64,000 nucleotides of DNA from Rhizobium sp. Pop5 (GCF_024721175.1 NZ_CP099399.1:2852001-2916000); one strand, 5' to 3'; shown: positions 36,697 through 46,975, numbered from the stretch's first letter. Program-made: numbers and translations. Notes: generated by a model from the letters alone, not told the origin.

Positions 36697-38231
36697 TGCT
36701 TCTTCTCCCCTGAGCGCATGATAGCGCGCATGATGGTTTCCTGGCTTGCTTCTCCCTTCGGCAGTTCAGCGACGATGCGTCCTTCGTTCATCACGTAGAT
36801 GCGGTCACAAGTGCCAAGCAGTTCGGGCATTTCCGATGAGATCATCAGAACGCCCTTTCCATCGGCGGCAAGCTGGTTGATGATAGTATAGATTTCGTAT
36901 TTTGCGCCAACGTCGATGCCGCGCGTCGGCTCGTCGAGGATCAAAACATCCGGATTGGAGAACAGCCACTTCGACAGCACCACCTTCTGCTGGTTGCCGC
37001 CGGAAAGATTGACCGTTTCCTGGAAGATGCTGGAAGAGCGGATGCGCAACTTCGACCTATAGTCGGTCGCAACCCGCGATTCCTTGACGCTGTCGATGAC
37101 CGACGCATTCGACACCGCCTTCAAATTGACCAGCGTCGTGTTGCGCAGGATCGTGTCGTTGAGCACGAGGCCAAGCTGCTTGCGGTCTTCGGTGACGTAG
37201 GCAAGACCTGCGTCGATCGCCCTGCGCACGGTGCTGACATCGACCGGCTTGCCGTGCATCAGCACCTCGCCGGAGATCTTGTGGCCATAGGACTTGCCGA
37301 AGAGGCTCATGGCGAATTCGGTGCGTCCTGCCCCCATTAGACCGGCGATACCGACGACCTCGCCCTTGCGGACGGTGACGTTAATATTGTGCAGGACCTG
37401 GCGGTCGCGGTGCTGCTGGTGGTAGGCGTTCCAGTTCTTCACTTCGAGAATGGTTTCGCCGATCGGCACCGAGCGCGGCGGATAGCGGTCTTCGAGATCG
37501 CGGCCAACCATGTTGCGGATGATGATGTCTTCGCTGATCTCGTCCGCGTGACAGTCGAGCGTCTTGACGGTCATGCCGTCGCGCAGGACCGTGATCTGGT
37601 CGGCGACCTTGCGGATCTCGTTCAGCTTGTGGGAAATGATGATCGAGGTGATGCCCTGCTTGCGGAACTCCATGAGCAGCGTGAGCAGAGCGTCGGAATC
37701 GCTTTCGTTGAGCGAGGCCGTCGGCTCGTCGAGGATGAGCAGTTTCACGCTCTTCGACAGCGCCTTGGCGATCTCGACGAGCTGCTGCTTGCCGACGCCG
37801 ATGTCGGTCACGAGCGTGTTCGGAGATTCCTGCAGGCCGACCTTCTTGAGCAGCTGCTTCGTGCGGTTGAACGTCTCGTCCCAGCTGATGACGCCGCTCT
37901 TGGCATTCTCGTTGCCGAGGAAGATGTTCTCCCCGATCGACAGCAACGGCACGAGCGCCAGTTCCTGATGGATGATGACGATGCCGATTTCTTCGGAGTC
38001 CTTCAGGGCCTTGAAGTTGCGCGTCTCGCCTTCATAGACGATGTCGCCTTCATAGCTTCCGGTGGGATAGACGCCCGATAGCACTTTCATCAGGGTCGAT
38101 TTGCCGGCCCCGTTTTCGCCCACCACTGCGTGGATCTCACCCTGGCGAACCCTGAGGTTCACGTTCTCCAGCGCCTTGACGCCCGGGAACGTCTTGGTGA
38201 TGCTCCGCATTTCAAGGATGGTATTGTCCAT
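36693..38231 (-). CDS. gguA: Multiple sugar ABC transporter ATPase GguA
   Basis: A 512-residue double-ABC ATPase of the MglA/XylG type. First domain: [12 protein letters not shown], then [14 protein letters not shown] and [11 protein letters not shown]. Second domain: [25 protein letters not shown], with the degenerate Walker [12 protein letters not shown] usual for this class. ATG 38231 gives normal length; 10 upstream codons are also open. It lies 93 bp after chvE, with a hairpin in the gap. Confidence 0.94.
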   Translation of the reverse strand: MDNTILEMRSITKTFPGVKALENVNLRVRQGEIHAVVGENGAGKSTLMKVLSGVYPTGSYEGDIVYEGETRNFKALKDSEEIGIVIIHQELALVPLLSIGENIFLGNENAKSGVISWDETFNRTKQLLKKVGLQESPNTLVTDIGVGKQQLVEIAKALSKSVKLLILDEPTASLNESDSDALLTLLMEFRKQGITSIIISHKLNEIRKVADQITVLRDGMTVKTLDCHADEISEDIIIRNMVGRDLEDRYPPRSVPIGETILEVKNWNAYHQQHRDRQVLHNINVTVRKGEVVGIAGLMGAGRTEFAMSLFGKSYGHKISGEVLMHGKPVDVSTVRRAIDAGLAYVTEDRKQLGLVLNDTILRNTTLVNLKAVSNASVIDSVKESRVATDYRSKLRIRSSSIFQETVNLSGGNQQKVVLSKWLFSNPDVLILDEPTRGIDVGAKYEIYTIINQLAADGKGVLMISSEMPELLGTCDRIYVMNEGRIVAELPKGEASQETIMRAIMRSGEKKQ

Positions 38232-38288
38232 AGTCAAAGTTCCAGCGCCTCCGGCCGTCAAGCGGCCGGGCGATCATAAAATCGAAGA

Positions 38289-38314
38289 CCGGAACCCGCA
38301 AGCGCGGGTTCCGG
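38289..38314 (-). promoter_or_regulatory. Intercistronic hairpin between chvE and gguA
   Basis: Perfect 11-bp arms CCGGAACCCGC / GCGGGTTCCGG with a 4-base loop, 10 bp past the chvE stop. It has no T-run, so read-through is likely. Such hairpins often protect the upstream mRNA and allow the binding protein to be made in excess of the membrane parts. Confidence 0.75.
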
Positions 38315-38324
38315 CCATCTCGTA

Positions 38325-39389
38325 TTACTTCAGCTTGTCTTCGGTGTAGTAACCGCCGTCGACGAGGATCTGCTTGTAGTTGGTCTTGTCGACAGCAACC
38401 GGCTTCAGCAGATAGGACGGAACGACCTTGACGCCGTTGTCGTAGGTCTTCTTGTCGTTGACCTCAGGTTCCTTGCCGGACATGACGGCATCGACCATGG
38501 CAACGGTGACCTTGGCGAGATCGCGGGTGTCCTTGAAGATCGTCGAATGCTGTTCGCCAGCAATGATCGACTTGACCGACGGAACTTCAGCGTCCTGACC
38601 GGTAACGATCGGGAGCGGCTGAGCCGCAGTACCATAACCAACGCCCTTCAGCGACGAAATGATACCGATCGACAGACCGTCATAGGGAGACAGGACGGCA
38701 TCGACCTTGGCGTCGGTGTAGTTAGCCGAGAGCAGGTTGTCCATGCGAGCCTGGGCCGTTGCCGGATCCCAACGCAGCGTGCCGACCTTGTCCATTCCGG
38801 TCTGGCCGGACTTCACGACGAGCTTGCCCGAGTCGATGTAGGGCTGCAGGACGGACATTGCGCCATCATAGAAGAAGAAGGCGTTGTTGTCGTCCGGCGA
38901 ACCGCCGAAGAGTTCGATGTTGAACGGACCCTTGCCATCCTTGAGGCCGAGGCCGTCAACGATGGAGCCGGCCTGCAGAACGCCGACCTGGAAGTTGTCG
39001 AAGGTCGCGTAGTAGTCGACGTTGCCCGAATTGCGGATCAGACGGTCGTAAGCGATGACCTTGATGCCGGCGTCGTGTGCCTTCTGGAGCACGTCGGAAA
39101 GCGTGGTGCCGTCGATCGAAGCGATGACGAGAACCTTGACGCCCTTCGTGACCATGTTTTCGATCTGCGAAAGCTGGTTCGGAATGTCGTCGTCACCATA
39201 CTGCAGGTCAGTGCCGTAACCGGCAGCCTGGAGCTGCTTGACGATGTTGTTGCCGTCGTCGATCCAGCGGGCCGAAGCCTTCGTCGGCATTGCGATACCA
39301 ACGGTGCCCTTGTCCGCTGCCATAGCAGGCGCAACGAACGAAGCGACGCCGAAAGCAGCCGCAGCCATCAATGAGATAATGGATTTCAT
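38325..39389 (-). CDS. chvE: ChvE sugar-binding protein
   Basis: A 354-residue periplasmic binding protein. The signal peptide ends PAMAADKG. The mature start [19 protein letters not shown], then [23 protein letters not shown], and [16 protein letters not shown] match ChvE of Agrobacterium, which binds many aldoses. In Agrobacterium it also signals to VirA; no vir genes are here, so transport is the likely role. AAGGGAG precedes the ATG. It is divergent from gbpR. Confidence 0.95.
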   Translation of the reverse strand: MKSIISLMAAAAFGVASFVAPAMAADKGTVGIAMPTKASARWIDDGNNIVKQLQAAGYGTDLQYGDDDIPNQLSQIENMVTKGVKVLVIASIDGTTLSDVLQKAHDAGIKVIAYDRLIRNSGNVDYYATFDNFQVGVLQAGSIVDGLGLKDGKGPFNIELFGGSPDDNNAFFFYDGAMSVLQPYIDSGKLVVKSGQTGMDKVGTLRWDPATAQARMDNLLSANYTDAKVDAVLSPYDGLSIGIISSLKGVGYGTAAQPLPIVTGQDAEVPSVKSIIAGEQHSTIFKDTRDLAKVTVAMVDAVMSGKEPEVNDKKTYDNGVKVVPSYLLKPVAVDKTNYKQILVDGGYYTEDKLK

Positions 39390-39660
39390 TTCTCTCTCCC
39401 TTGTTAATAGAGCAGCGGACGAAAAATCGCCCGCCCCGAAACTGTGGCAGGTTCCGTATTGGATAGTTACTTCAGATGGTGAGAAACGAAGTAGGTCTCC
39501 TCCACGATCTCACACGTGTTGAGTGCCAACCAGCACACGGCGGCAAACTGGTATGGATTCCTATAACTGTCAAATAGAATAAGTGGTAATGTGCATAACA
39601 ATTTTGGTATATCGTTAAAAAGTATTACTTTTGATGGAACGCAGTGGGGAGGCTGCAACC
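39390..39660. promoter_or_regulatory. chvE-gbpR divergent control region
   Basis: 271 bp, AT-rich from 39560 to 39640. It holds both promoters and, by analogy with Agrobacterium, the GbpR binding site. GGGGAGG lies 8 bases before the gbpR ATG. I could not fix a clear T-N11-A LysR box. Confidence 0.5.
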
Positions 39661-40665
39661 ATGACGATTGTTTCAGAGCCATTTTCGATGGATCACGTCG
39701 ATATCCACAGTGATAATTTCGGCGATGACAGCCTTTTACGTGCGGGACTTAAGCTGAATCACCTGCGCATGATCGTCGCAATCGAAGATAGCGGGCAGAT
39801 TTCCGCTGCCGCGGAAGTTCTCAACATTTCGCAGCCCGCCGCATCGCGCATGCTGTCCGAAATGGAATCAATCACCAAGACGCCGCTCTACGAGCGCGTC
39901 GCCCGCGGCGTGGTGCTGACGACCTTCGGCGCGGCACTTGCCAGACGCGCGCGCAAGATCCTCCTGGAGCTGCGCGAGGCGAGCCGGGAGATTGGCGAGC
40001 TCAAGAGCGGCAAGGGCGGCTCGGTCTTCATCGGCGCGGTGACGGCGCCGGCCATGAGGCTCGTGGTGCCGGCGATCAACAAGGTCCGCAAGGCCTATCC
40101 GGGCATCGAGATCAACATCCAGGTGGAGACCAGCAACGTGCTGGCCCGCGAGCTGCTCGCCGCCCGCCACGACTTCATCATCGGCCGCATTCCCGACGAT
40201 CTCAACCCGCGCCTCTTCGAGGTGACCGAGATCGGCATCGAGCGGGCCTGCCTGATCGTGCACAGCCGCCATCCGCTTTTGAAGCAGAAGGTGAGCAGCC
40301 TCGTTGACATCAGGGATTACGACTGGGTTTTCCAGCCGCCGGGCACGCTACTGCGCCGCACGATCGAGGACATCTTCCTGTCGCGCGGCGTGGCGTTGCC
40401 CGAAAACATCGTCAACACCTCCTCGCTGCTTCTGACCTGCGCCATCGTCTGCGAAACCGATGCCATTGCTCCGATCGCCATCGACGTCGCCCAGTTCCTG
40501 GCCAGCCAGAGTTCGAATGCCTCGGATGTGCGCATGCTGCCGATCGATTTCGACATCAACGTCAAGCCTTACAGCCTGATCACCGCGAGAGAACGGGCGC
40601 TGCCGCCGAGCGCAAGGCTGCTCTATGACATCATCCTCGAAGAAAGCCTGAAGCAGGCCAGCTGA
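39661..40665 (+). CDS. gbpR: LysR-type regulator GbpR
   Basis: A 334-residue LysR regulator. The HTH is preceded by an unusual acidic extension of about 33 residues (MDHVDIHSDNFGDDSLL). HTH: NHLRMIVAIEDSGQISAAAE, NISQPAASRMLSEME. Effector domain: IGAVTAPAMRLVVPAINKVR and RHDFIIGRIPDDLNP. Position and sequence fit GbpR, which controls chvE-gguABC in response to sugars. ATG 39661 is chosen for its ribosome site. Confidence 0.9.
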   Translation: MTIVSEPFSMDHVDIHSDNFGDDSLLRAGLKLNHLRMIVAIEDSGQISAAAEVLNISQPAASRMLSEMESITKTPLYERVARGVVLTTFGAALARRARKILLELREASREIGELKSGKGGSVFIGAVTAPAMRLVVPAINKVRKAYPGIEINIQVETSNVLARELLAARHDFIIGRIPDDLNPRLFEVTEIGIERACLIVHSRHPLLKQKVSSLVDIRDYDWVFQPPGTLLRRTIEDIFLSRGVALPENIVNTSSLLLTCAIVCETDAIAPIAIDVAQFLASQSSNASDVRMLPIDFDINVKPYSLITARERALPPSARLLYDIILEESLKQAS

Positions 40666-40725
40666 AGCGCGGCAAGCCCTGCGCCATCTTGCCCGCTTCT
40701 AATGCGTGCGTCGAAAGGAAGGCGC

Positions 40726-41184
40726 GTGCTGTTCGGACAATCTGTATTTCAATCGGTCCTCGAGCGGCTGAAGGCTGAGGGCGAGACGGAGGAGGAAGGC
40801 GCCGAGGCGCCGGCCGCCCATCGCGTGCATGGCCTTGCCACCGGACTCGCTTTCGATGTCATGCAGGGTGTCTCCGCCGCCTCGCAGCGAGTGGGCCAGG
40901 CCTATCTCGACAATCTCGATCTCGATGCCACCGCGATCGTGCCGGAGCTTCCGCCTCAGCCCATAATGCCGGACCATCTCGCACGGATCGCACCGGCAGA
41001 GGTCGCAGCCGAACTGGCGATCTCGGCCGCCGACACGCCGCTGACGCTCGGCGAAAAGCGGCGCGCCTTCGCCCGCGCCAATCATCCCGATCGCGTCGCC
41101 CCGCCTTTCCGCGACAATGCGACGAAGCGGATGACGCTGGCCAACCTGCTGATCGACGAAGCGCTGCGGCGAATCGGCCGCTGA
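40726..41184 (+). CDS. J-domain-like protein
   Basis: A 152-residue protein. The only recognisable part is the C-terminus, LTLGEKRRAFARANHPDRVAP, a J-domain helix II-HPD element (residues about 110-135), so an Hsp70 co-chaperone function is possible. The middle is acidic and proline-rich. The GTG at 40726 has AAGGA 6 bases upstream and is preferred over ATG 40702, which has no site. It is transcribed with or after gbpR. Confidence 0.65.
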   Translation: MLFGQSVFQSVLERLKAEGETEEEGAEAPAAHRVHGLATGLAFDVMQGVSAASQRVGQAYLDNLDLDATAIVPELPPQPIMPDHLARIAPAEVAAELAISAADTPLTLGEKRRAFARANHPDRVAPPFRDNATKRMTLANLLIDEALRRIGR

Positions 41185-41466
41185 TTATTCCGCCTGCCCA
41201 TCCTTTTGGGGCTTCCCGGCGGTCGCCCCGGACTCGTCCTCGTCGTCAGCGTCAGGCTGCGCAGGAGGCTCCGTGGCCGGCGGCTGCGGATTGAAGGTCC
41301 AGAACAGCATATAGAAGGAATAGGCGCCCGCCGCGCCGGCGAGCACCGCCCAGAACGGATCGCCGGTGATGAGCTCGACCCCGGTCCAGCCGAAGCAGAC
41401 GGCAACAATGGCTATGCGCACCCAGAGGCGGCGATATGCCGGATGGTTCGGATCGATCAGTTGCAT
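41185..41466 (-). CDS. Small two-span membrane protein
   Basis: A 93-residue protein. MQLIDPNHPAYRRLWVRI leads into two hydrophobic segments (IAIVAVCFGWTGVELI and PFWAVLAGAAGAYSFYMLF), then an acidic Pro/Asp-rich tail. This is a rhizobial hypothetical with no known function. GGGA lies 5 bases before ATG 41466. Its stop abuts the end of the J-domain gene. Confidence 0.65.
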   Translation of the reverse strand: MQLIDPNHPAYRRLWVRIAIVAVCFGWTGVELITGDPFWAVLAGAAGAYSFYMLFWTFNPQPPATEPPAQPDADDEDESGATAGKPQKDGQAE

Positions 41467-41490
41467 CTTTATCCCGCGGTCGCATATGTC

Positions 41491-41529
41491 ACGCATGCCC
41501 CGGCATGCGTCGCACATGCCCTCGGCATG
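41491..41529. repeat. Two GCATGCC-type palindromes upstream of the small membrane protein
   Basis: A perfect 20-bp palindrome (41491-41510, arms ACGCATGCC and GGCATGCGT) is followed by a shorter one (41515-41529, CATGCC and GGCATG around CTC). They lie 25 bp upstream of the minus-strand ATG 41466 and 135 bp before iolG. They could be an operator or an mRNA structure. Confidence 0.6.
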
Positions 41530-41663
41530 AGCCCGCTTGTCTTTAGTTTGAATCTTGCAAATGTGAAAGAGCCGCGGGCTTGACGTGGCTCGTATAAGGT
41601 GGAATGAAAATTCCAGATTTTTGGTAATTCGGTTTATTTGTTCCGAATTCAACGGAGGTTGCA

Positions 41664-42656
41664 ATGACAGTGAGATTTGGTCTTCTCGGCGCCGGCCGCA
41701 TCGGCAAGGTTCATGCGAAGGCCGTCAGCGGCGACGCCAATGCAACGCTCGTCGCGGTCGCCGACGCCTTTCCGCAGGCGGCCGAAGCCATCGCTTCCGC
41801 CTACGGCTGCGAAGTGCGCACCATCGAGGCGATCGAATCGGCCAAAGATATCGACGCCGTCGTCATCTGCACGCCGACGGATACCCATGCCGACCTGATC
41901 GAGCGTTTCGCGCGCGCCGGCAAGGCGATCTTCTGCGAAAAGCCGATCGATCTCGACGTCGCACGCGTCAAGGCCTGCATCAAGGTGGTGGAAGAGACCG
42001 GCGCCAAGCTGATGGTCGGCTTCAACCGCCGCTTCGACCCGCATTTCATGGCGGTGCGCAAGGTTATCGACGACGGCAAGATCGGCGATGTCGAAATGGT
42101 GACGATCACCTCGCGCGATCCCGGCGCCCCGCCGGTCGATTACATCAAGCGCTCGGGCGGCATCTTCCGCGACATGACGATCCACGATTTCGACATGGCC
42201 CGCTTCCTGCTCGGCGAAGAGCCGGTCTCGGTGCTGGCGACTGCTGCCGTCCTCGTCGACAAGGCGATCGGTGAAGCCGGCGATTATGACAGCGTTTCGG
42301 TGATCCTGCAGACTGCGTCAGGCAGGCAGGCCATCATCTCCAACTCGCGCCGCGCCACCTATGGCTACGACCAGCGCATCGAGGCGCACGGCTCCAAGGG
42401 CGTCGTCTCGGCCGAAAACCAGCGCCCGGTCTCGATCGAAGTCGCCAACGCCGACGGCTACACCCGCCCGCCGCTGCATGATTTCTTCATGACCCGCTAT
42501 ACCGAAGCCTATGCCAACGAGATCGCAGCCTTCATCGCCGCGATCGAAAAGGGCACCAAGATCTCGCCCTCCGGCGCCGACGGCCTGGCAGCGCTCGCAC
42601 TCGCCGACGCCGCCGTTAAGTCGGTCAAGGAAGGCAAACTCATCAAGATTGGCTGA
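41664..42656 (+). CDS. iolG: Inositol 2-dehydrogenase, Gfo/Idh/MocA family
   Basis: A 330-residue NAD-dependent dehydrogenase. Seen: FGLLGAGRIGKVHAKAVSG (nucleotide binding), VVICTPTDTHADLI, FCEKPIDLD (the conserved lysine), GFNRRFDPHF, and GGIFRDMTIHDFDMARFLLG with the active-site Asp and His. It oxidises myo-inositol to scyllo-inosose in rhizobia, though related members use other polyols. GGAGG precedes ATG 41664. A terminator follows. Confidence 0.88.
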   Translation: MTVRFGLLGAGRIGKVHAKAVSGDANATLVAVADAFPQAAEAIASAYGCEVRTIEAIESAKDIDAVVICTPTDTHADLIERFARAGKAIFCEKPIDLDVARVKACIKVVEETGAKLMVGFNRRFDPHFMAVRKVIDDGKIGDVEMVTITSRDPGAPPVDYIKRSGGIFRDMTIHDFDMARFLLGEEPVSVLATAAVLVDKAIGEAGDYDSVSVILQTASGRQAIISNSRRATYGYDQRIEAHGSKGVVSAENQRPVSIEVANADGYTRPPLHDFFMTRYTEAYANEIAAFIAAIEKGTKISPSGADGLAALALADAAVKSVKEGKLIKIG

Positions 42657-42688
42657 CGGCCCTCTCCCGACCGAAAGCCACGCATGAG

Positions 42689-42711
42689 ATGGCCGGGCAC
42701 CGCCCGGCCAT
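42689..42711 (+). terminator. Terminator hairpin after iolG
   Basis: Ten-bp arms ATGGCCGGGC and GCCCGGCCAT with a 3-base loop, 32 bp past the iolG stop, followed by TTTCGCGTTT. Confidence 0.75.
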
Positions 42712-42741
42712 TTCGCGTTTGATAGCAAAGCGTATTTAAGA

Positions 42742-42890
42742 CCCCCTCCCCACAAGGGGGAGGGACTAACCTGCCGCGCCCACCGATTTCCCTTTGATGG
42801 TTTCATCCGCAGAAAGGGTTGATGCTTGCCGCAGTCGGACGCCGCGGCTTAGCCCCTCCCCCTTGTGGGGAGAGTTGGGGAGGGGTTTTG
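42742..42890. repeat. Inverted pair of CCCCTCCCC repeats
   Basis: Left block 42742-42764 (CCCCCTCCCCACAAGGGGGA) and right block 42851-42890 (CCCCTCCCCCTTGTGGGGAG, then GGGGAGGGG) are inverted copies of one element of the rhizobial intergenic type. They fill the gap between the convergent iolG and ROK genes. Confidence 0.75.
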
Positions 42891-42893
42891 CCG

Positions 42894-44117
42894 CTACTCC
42901 CCGCCCTGAACACCCGAGATCACGATATCCTGATCGATCACCGATAGCGCCCGGTTGAGATGCCCCTCGAAGACGAGGATCTGCTCATCGGCGACCACAC
43001 GGATCTCGGGCATGCCTTCCATGCGTACGACATGCGATTGGCCGAGCCCCTCTTCGATCCCCTGCCTGAGAAGATCGTAATAACGCGTGCCCGGCCCGGT
43101 GATGGCGATCGGCATGCGTTCCGTCAGGCTCAGCATGCGCGATAGCCCGTTGCCGAGCGCCAGCCCTGCCTGGCGGAAGGCGAAGGCGGAGGTGCGGTGG
43201 CCCTGGCGCGCCTTTGCGGCGATCTTGTCGAGTTCGGCCACCGGCACGAACTTTGCCGGGATCGTATCGAGCGGCACTTCGAAGGCGCTGCGCAGGATCG
43301 CGTAGAAACCGGCATAGGCCTCGATGCAGCCGCGCGTGCCGCAGCGGCATAGCCCGCCATTGGCCATGTGCAGCATATGCCCGAAATTCGGCGCCGAAGC
43401 CTCCGGGCCCGCCTGGCCGCCGCGCCGGACGATGCCGAGCCCGATACTGTGACCGAGCGAAAGAGCGGCGAGCGAGCGGAAGTCCGTGCCTTTGGCGATT
43501 TCCTCACGCGCGCCGAGGGCGGCGGCGACCAGCAGCGTCTCGTTGTCGAGGATCACCTTGGCCTGCCATTCCGGCCGGAGTGCGGATTCGAAATCGATCT
43601 GGTCGCTGCCGAAGATCGGCGACCAGAGGAGCACCGGCTCGGTGGAATTGACCAGCCCCTTGCTGCTGATCGAAATCAGCAGCACTTTTTCCTGGGCGAT
43701 CCCCGAGCGCTCGAGAATGCGCAAAAGCCCGGCGCGCACGCCTGCGACGAAGCGGGCGGCACCTGATGGATCGTGCGAACGCACCTCGCTGAAGCGGTCG
43801 ATCAGCTTGCCGGCATAATCCACAAGCGAATATTGCACCGCATCCGAGGAGATGATGACGACGATGAGATAGCCGCAGTCGCGCCGCTGGCGCAGAAGAA
43901 CGCGTGGCCGGCCGCGCCCGCTTGCCGCCTGCTGCTCGGATTTTTCAATGATCTGAGCCTTTTCCAGCTCAGTGGTGATGGCCGAAATGGTGGCCGAGGA
44001 AAGCCCGGTGAAATCGGATATTTCGGTATGCGCGAGTGCGCCGTGACGGCGCAGCACGGAGAGCACGAGCACGCTGTTTCTCTGCCGGACCAGCTCCGTG
44101 CTCGACTTGGTCAGCAT
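42894..44117 (-). CDS. ROK-family transcriptional repressor, XylR/NagC-like
   Basis: A 407-residue ROK regulator. N-terminal HTH: LRRHGALAHTEISDFTG and SSATISAITTELEKA. ROK core: SLGHSIGLGIVRRGG, and the zinc motif CRCGTRGCIEAYAG with its cysteines intact. No ATP-dependent kinase site is obvious, so it is a sensor. ATG 44117 has an AGGAGGAGAGGG run upstream. It is divergent from xylF, and a perfect palindrome lies between them. Confidence 0.9.
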   Translation of the reverse strand: MLTKSSTELVRQRNSVLVLSVLRRHGALAHTEISDFTGLSSATISAITTELEKAQIIEKSEQQAASGRGRPRVLLRQRRDCGYLIVVIISSDAVQYSLVDYAGKLIDRFSEVRSHDPSGAARFVAGVRAGLLRILERSGIAQEKVLLISISSKGLVNSTEPVLLWSPIFGSDQIDFESALRPEWQAKVILDNETLLVAAALGAREEIAKGTDFRSLAALSLGHSIGLGIVRRGGQAGPEASAPNFGHMLHMANGGLCRCGTRGCIEAYAGFYAILRSAFEVPLDTIPAKFVPVAELDKIAAKARQGHRTSAFAFRQAGLALGNGLSRMLSLTERMPIAITGPGTRYYDLLRQGIEEGLGQSHVVRMEGMPEIRVVADEQILVFEGHLNRALSVIDQDIVISGVQGGE

Positions 44118-44210
44118 GAATGCCGCCCTCTCCTCCTGCTCGCTCTTCCCTTGATTTCCACTGCATCTCCGACCTCCGTTGCGCAAGGGGAATAAGCCGG
44201 TAGTGCAGTG

Positions 44211-44259
44211 TTGACAGTTGAAAAAATCTCTGACACTAAATTTCTCGACTGTCGAGAAA
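44211..44259 (+). promoter_or_regulatory. xylF promoter with likely ROK operator
   Basis: TTGACA (44211-44216) is a consensus -35. Seventeen bases later lies a weak -10 (CACTAA). Directly after it is a perfect 19-bp palindrome, TTTCTCGAC-T-GTCGAGAAA (44241-44259). Its place over the start region suits repression by the divergent ROK protein. Confidence 0.7.
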
Positions 44260-44344
44260 AAAATCCGAACCTTTCTAGACAGCTTTTCGCGGTGGCCGGA
44301 GGAAGCATGGGCTGGGCCGGCCGCAACTCACTCGGGAGGACATT

Positions 44345-45385
44345 ATGAAGTCTATTTATAAGCTGATGGCAGGCGCTGCCATCCTCGTTTCCGTGCATAC
44401 CGTTGCCATGGCTAAAGACCTCGTCGTCGGCGTTTCCTGGTCGAATTTCCAGGAAGAGCGCTGGAAGACGGACGAAGCCGCCATCAAGAAGGCTCTCGAA
44501 GCCAAGGGCGCCAAGTATATTTCCGCTGACGCACAGTCCTCAGCCGCAAAGCAGCTCACCGACGTCGAATCGCTGATCTCGCAGGGCGCCAACGCGCTCA
44601 TCATTCTCGCCCAGGACTCCGACGCGATCGGCCCGGCCATCGAAAAGGCCGCTGCTGAAGGCATTCCGGTCGTCGGCTACGACCGCCTGATCGAAAACCC
44701 GGCGGCCTTCTACATCACCTTCGACAACAAGGAAGTCGGCCGCCTGCAGGCTCAGGGCGTCTTCAAGGCCAAGCCGGAAGGCAACTACGTCTTCATCAAG
44801 GGCTCGTCCTCCGACCCGAACGCAGACTTCCTGTTCTCGGGCCAGCAGGAAGTGCTGAAGGCCGCGATCGACGCCGGCAAGATCAAGAATGTCGGCGAAG
44901 CCTATACCGACGGCTGGCTGCCGGAGAATGCTCAGCGCAACATGGAGCAGTTCCTGACCGCCAACAACAACAAGGTTGATGCCGTTGTTGCTTCGAACGA
45001 CGGCACGGCCGGCGGCGCGATCGCAGCGCTCGACGCCCAGGGCCTCGCCGGTTCGGTTCCGGTTTCCGGCCAGGACGGCGACAAGGCAGCACTCAACCGC
45101 ATCGCTCTCGGCACCCAGACGGTTTCCGTCTGGAAGGACAGCCGCGAACTCGGCAAGCGCGCTGCTGAAATCGCTCTCGACCTCGCCGGCGGCAAGGACA
45201 TGAGCAAGATCGACGGCGCCCAGACCTTCAAGGGCGGCCCGAAGCACGTGGAAATGAACTCGGTCTTCCTGAAGCCGCTGGCGATCACCAAGGAAAATCT
45301 GAACGTCGTCATCGACGCCGGCTGGATTTCCAAGGCTGAAGCCTGCCAGGGCGTCAAGGCCGGCACTGTCGCTGCGTGCAAGTAA
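44345..45385 (+). CDS. xylF: Xylose-type sugar-binding protein
   Basis: A 346-residue periplasmic binding protein. The signal peptide ends HTVAMAKD. Seen: [65 protein letters not shown] and [16 protein letters not shown], all typical of XylF. GGAGGAC lies before ATG. D-xylose is the likely ligand from family and ROK context, but related aldoses are possible. Confidence 0.9.
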   Translation: MKSIYKLMAGAAILVSVHTVAMAKDLVVGVSWSNFQEERWKTDEAAIKKALEAKGAKYISADAQSSAAKQLTDVESLISQGANALIILAQDSDAIGPAIEKAAAEGIPVVGYDRLIENPAAFYITFDNKEVGRLQAQGVFKAKPEGNYVFIKGSSSDPNADFLFSGQQEVLKAAIDAGKIKNVGEAYTDGWLPENAQRNMEQFLTANNNKVDAVVASNDGTAGGAIAALDAQGLAGSVPVSGQDGDKAALNRIALGTQTVSVWKDSRELGKRAAEIALDLAGGKDMSKIDGAQTFKGGPKHVEMNSVFLKPLAITKENLNVVIDAGWISKAEACQGVKAGTVAACK

Positions 45386-45406
45386 GCCAAAGCTGAACTA
45401 GAATAA

Positions 45407-45441
45407 CCGGCGCCGTAGCGGAAACACCGCTGCGGCGCCGG
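45407..45441 (+). promoter_or_regulatory. Intercistronic hairpin after xylF
   Basis: Fifteen-bp arms (45407-45421 and 45427-45441), CCGGCGCCGTAGCGG with CCGCTGCGGCGCCGG, one G-U wobble and a 5-base loop. No T-run follows. It begins 21 bp after the xylF stop and is followed by about 200 bp without a gene before xylH. Confidence 0.75.
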
Positions 45442-45647
45442 ATGCGGATCAGAACGGCAAGACGACGTTTTTTCCGCCTCACCACACCATCGCGGACTTT
45501 CATTCCCTGCCGGAAGAGCGTCGCGACGCCACGCGACCGGTTTCCGGAAGCATCGCGATGGTCACTTGAAGAACAGACTGATGACGCCGATGGCAGCCTC
45601 CGGCACGCGGCGCGTCCGTCCACACAAAATGGGGGAACGGCAAACCC

Positions 45648-46961
45648 ATGGCCGAAATGGTAAAATCCACAACATCAAGCGGGCCGCGAACGGCGGAAGC
45701 CAATCCGGTGACCCGCTTCTTCCGCGCCACTGAGATCGATACGCGCCTGCTCGGCATGATCGGCGCGCTCATCATCATCTGGATCGGTTTCCACATCATC
45801 ACCGGCGGCCTGTTCCTGACCCCGCGCAATCTCTGGAACCTCTCGGTCCAGACGACCGACATCGCCATCATGACGACGGGCATGGTGCTGATCATCGTCA
45901 CCCGCAATATCGACCTTTCGGTCGGTTCCATGCTCGGCCTCTGCGGCATGATCATGGGCGTGACGCAGGCCAAGATCCTGCCGGAATATATCGGCTTCGA
46001 CAGCCCCTTCACCTGGATGATCACGCTGCTGATCGGCCTGATCGCCGGCGGCCTGATCGGCACCTTCCAGGGCATGATCATCGCCTTCCTCAACGTTCCC
46101 TCCTTCATCGTCACCCTCGGCGGCCTGCTCGTCTGGCGCGGCGCGACCTGGCTCGTCACCAGCGGCCAGACGGTCGCCCCGATGGACCAGACCTTCCGCA
46201 TCATGGGCGGCGGCGCAGAGGGCTCGATCGGCGCCACCTGGAGCTGGGTCGTCGGCATCGCCGCCTGCCTCTTCGTCATCGCCAGCATCGTCGGCTCGCG
46301 CCGCCAGCGCCGCCGCTTCGGCTTCCCGCGCCGGCCGATGTGGGCTGAATATTTCCTCGCCATCCTGAGCTGCGTGCTCATCCTTGGCGCGGTCTCGATC
46401 GCCAACAGCTATTACTGGCCGATCAACATCGCCAAGAAATATGCCGAGACCAACAATATTCCCTGGCCCGAAACCGGCCTGGATATTCCTTATGGTATCG
46501 CCGTGCCGGTGCTGATCGCAGTCGTCGTAGGCATCATCATGACCTTCATCGCGACCCGCCTGCGCTTCGGCCGCTATGTCTTCGCGATCGGCGGCAACCC
46601 TGAAGCCGCAGAACTCGCCGGCATCAAGACCCGCTGGGTCACCGTGCGCATCTTCGCGCTGATGGGCGTTCTCGCGGCCATTGCGGCGGCGATTTCCACC
46701 GCCCGCCTCAACGCGGCGACGAACTCGCAGGGCACGCTCGACGAGCTCTACACCATCGCCGCCGCCGTCATCGGCGGAACGTCGCTGGCGGGCGGCACCG
46801 GCACGATCGCCGGCGCCATGCTCGGCGCGCTCGTCATGCAGTCCCTGCAGTCGGGCATGGTGCTCGCGCATGTCGACACACCGCTGCAGAGCGTCGTCGT
46901 CGGCACCGTCCTCGTCGTCGCGGTCTGGCTCGACACCGTCTATCGCGCCCGTGCCAAGTGA
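45648..46961 (+). CDS. xylH: Xylose-type ABC transporter permease
   Basis: A 437-residue AraH/XylH permease with about ten or more spans. Seen: [57 protein letters not shown] (the ATPase contact loop), and [20 protein letters not shown] basic loop [14 protein letters not shown] lies near the centre. It overlaps no gene and ends 14 bp before the ATPase start. Confidence 0.92.
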   Translation: MAEMVKSTTSSGPRTAEANPVTRFFRATEIDTRLLGMIGALIIIWIGFHIITGGLFLTPRNLWNLSVQTTDIAIMTTGMVLIIVTRNIDLSVGSMLGLCGMIMGVTQAKILPEYIGFDSPFTWMITLLIGLIAGGLIGTFQGMIIAFLNVPSFIVTLGGLLVWRGATWLVTSGQTVAPMDQTFRIMGGGAEGSIGATWSWVVGIAACLFVIASIVGSRRQRRRFGFPRRPMWAEYFLAILSCVLILGAVSIANSYYWPINIAKKYAETNNIPWPETGLDIPYGIAVPVLIAVVVGIIMTFIATRLRFGRYVFAIGGNPEAAELAGIKTRWVTVRIFALMGVLAAIAAAISTARLNAATNSQGTLDELYTIAAAVIGGTSLAGGTGTIAGAMLGALVMQSLQSGMVLAHVDTPLQSVVVGTVLVVAVWLDTVYRARAK

Positions 46962-46975
46962 GAGGAGCCACAAAC

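Noticed and set aside
35575..36798. Plus-strand open frame of 407 codons opposite gguB
   Set aside because: Asp/Arg-rich antisense shadow; gguB on the other strand has all permease motifs.
38300..39389. ChvE as evidence for a Ti-plasmid virulence system
   Set aside because: No vir genes or border repeats are present; ChvE is chromosomal and common in non-pathogenic rhizobia.
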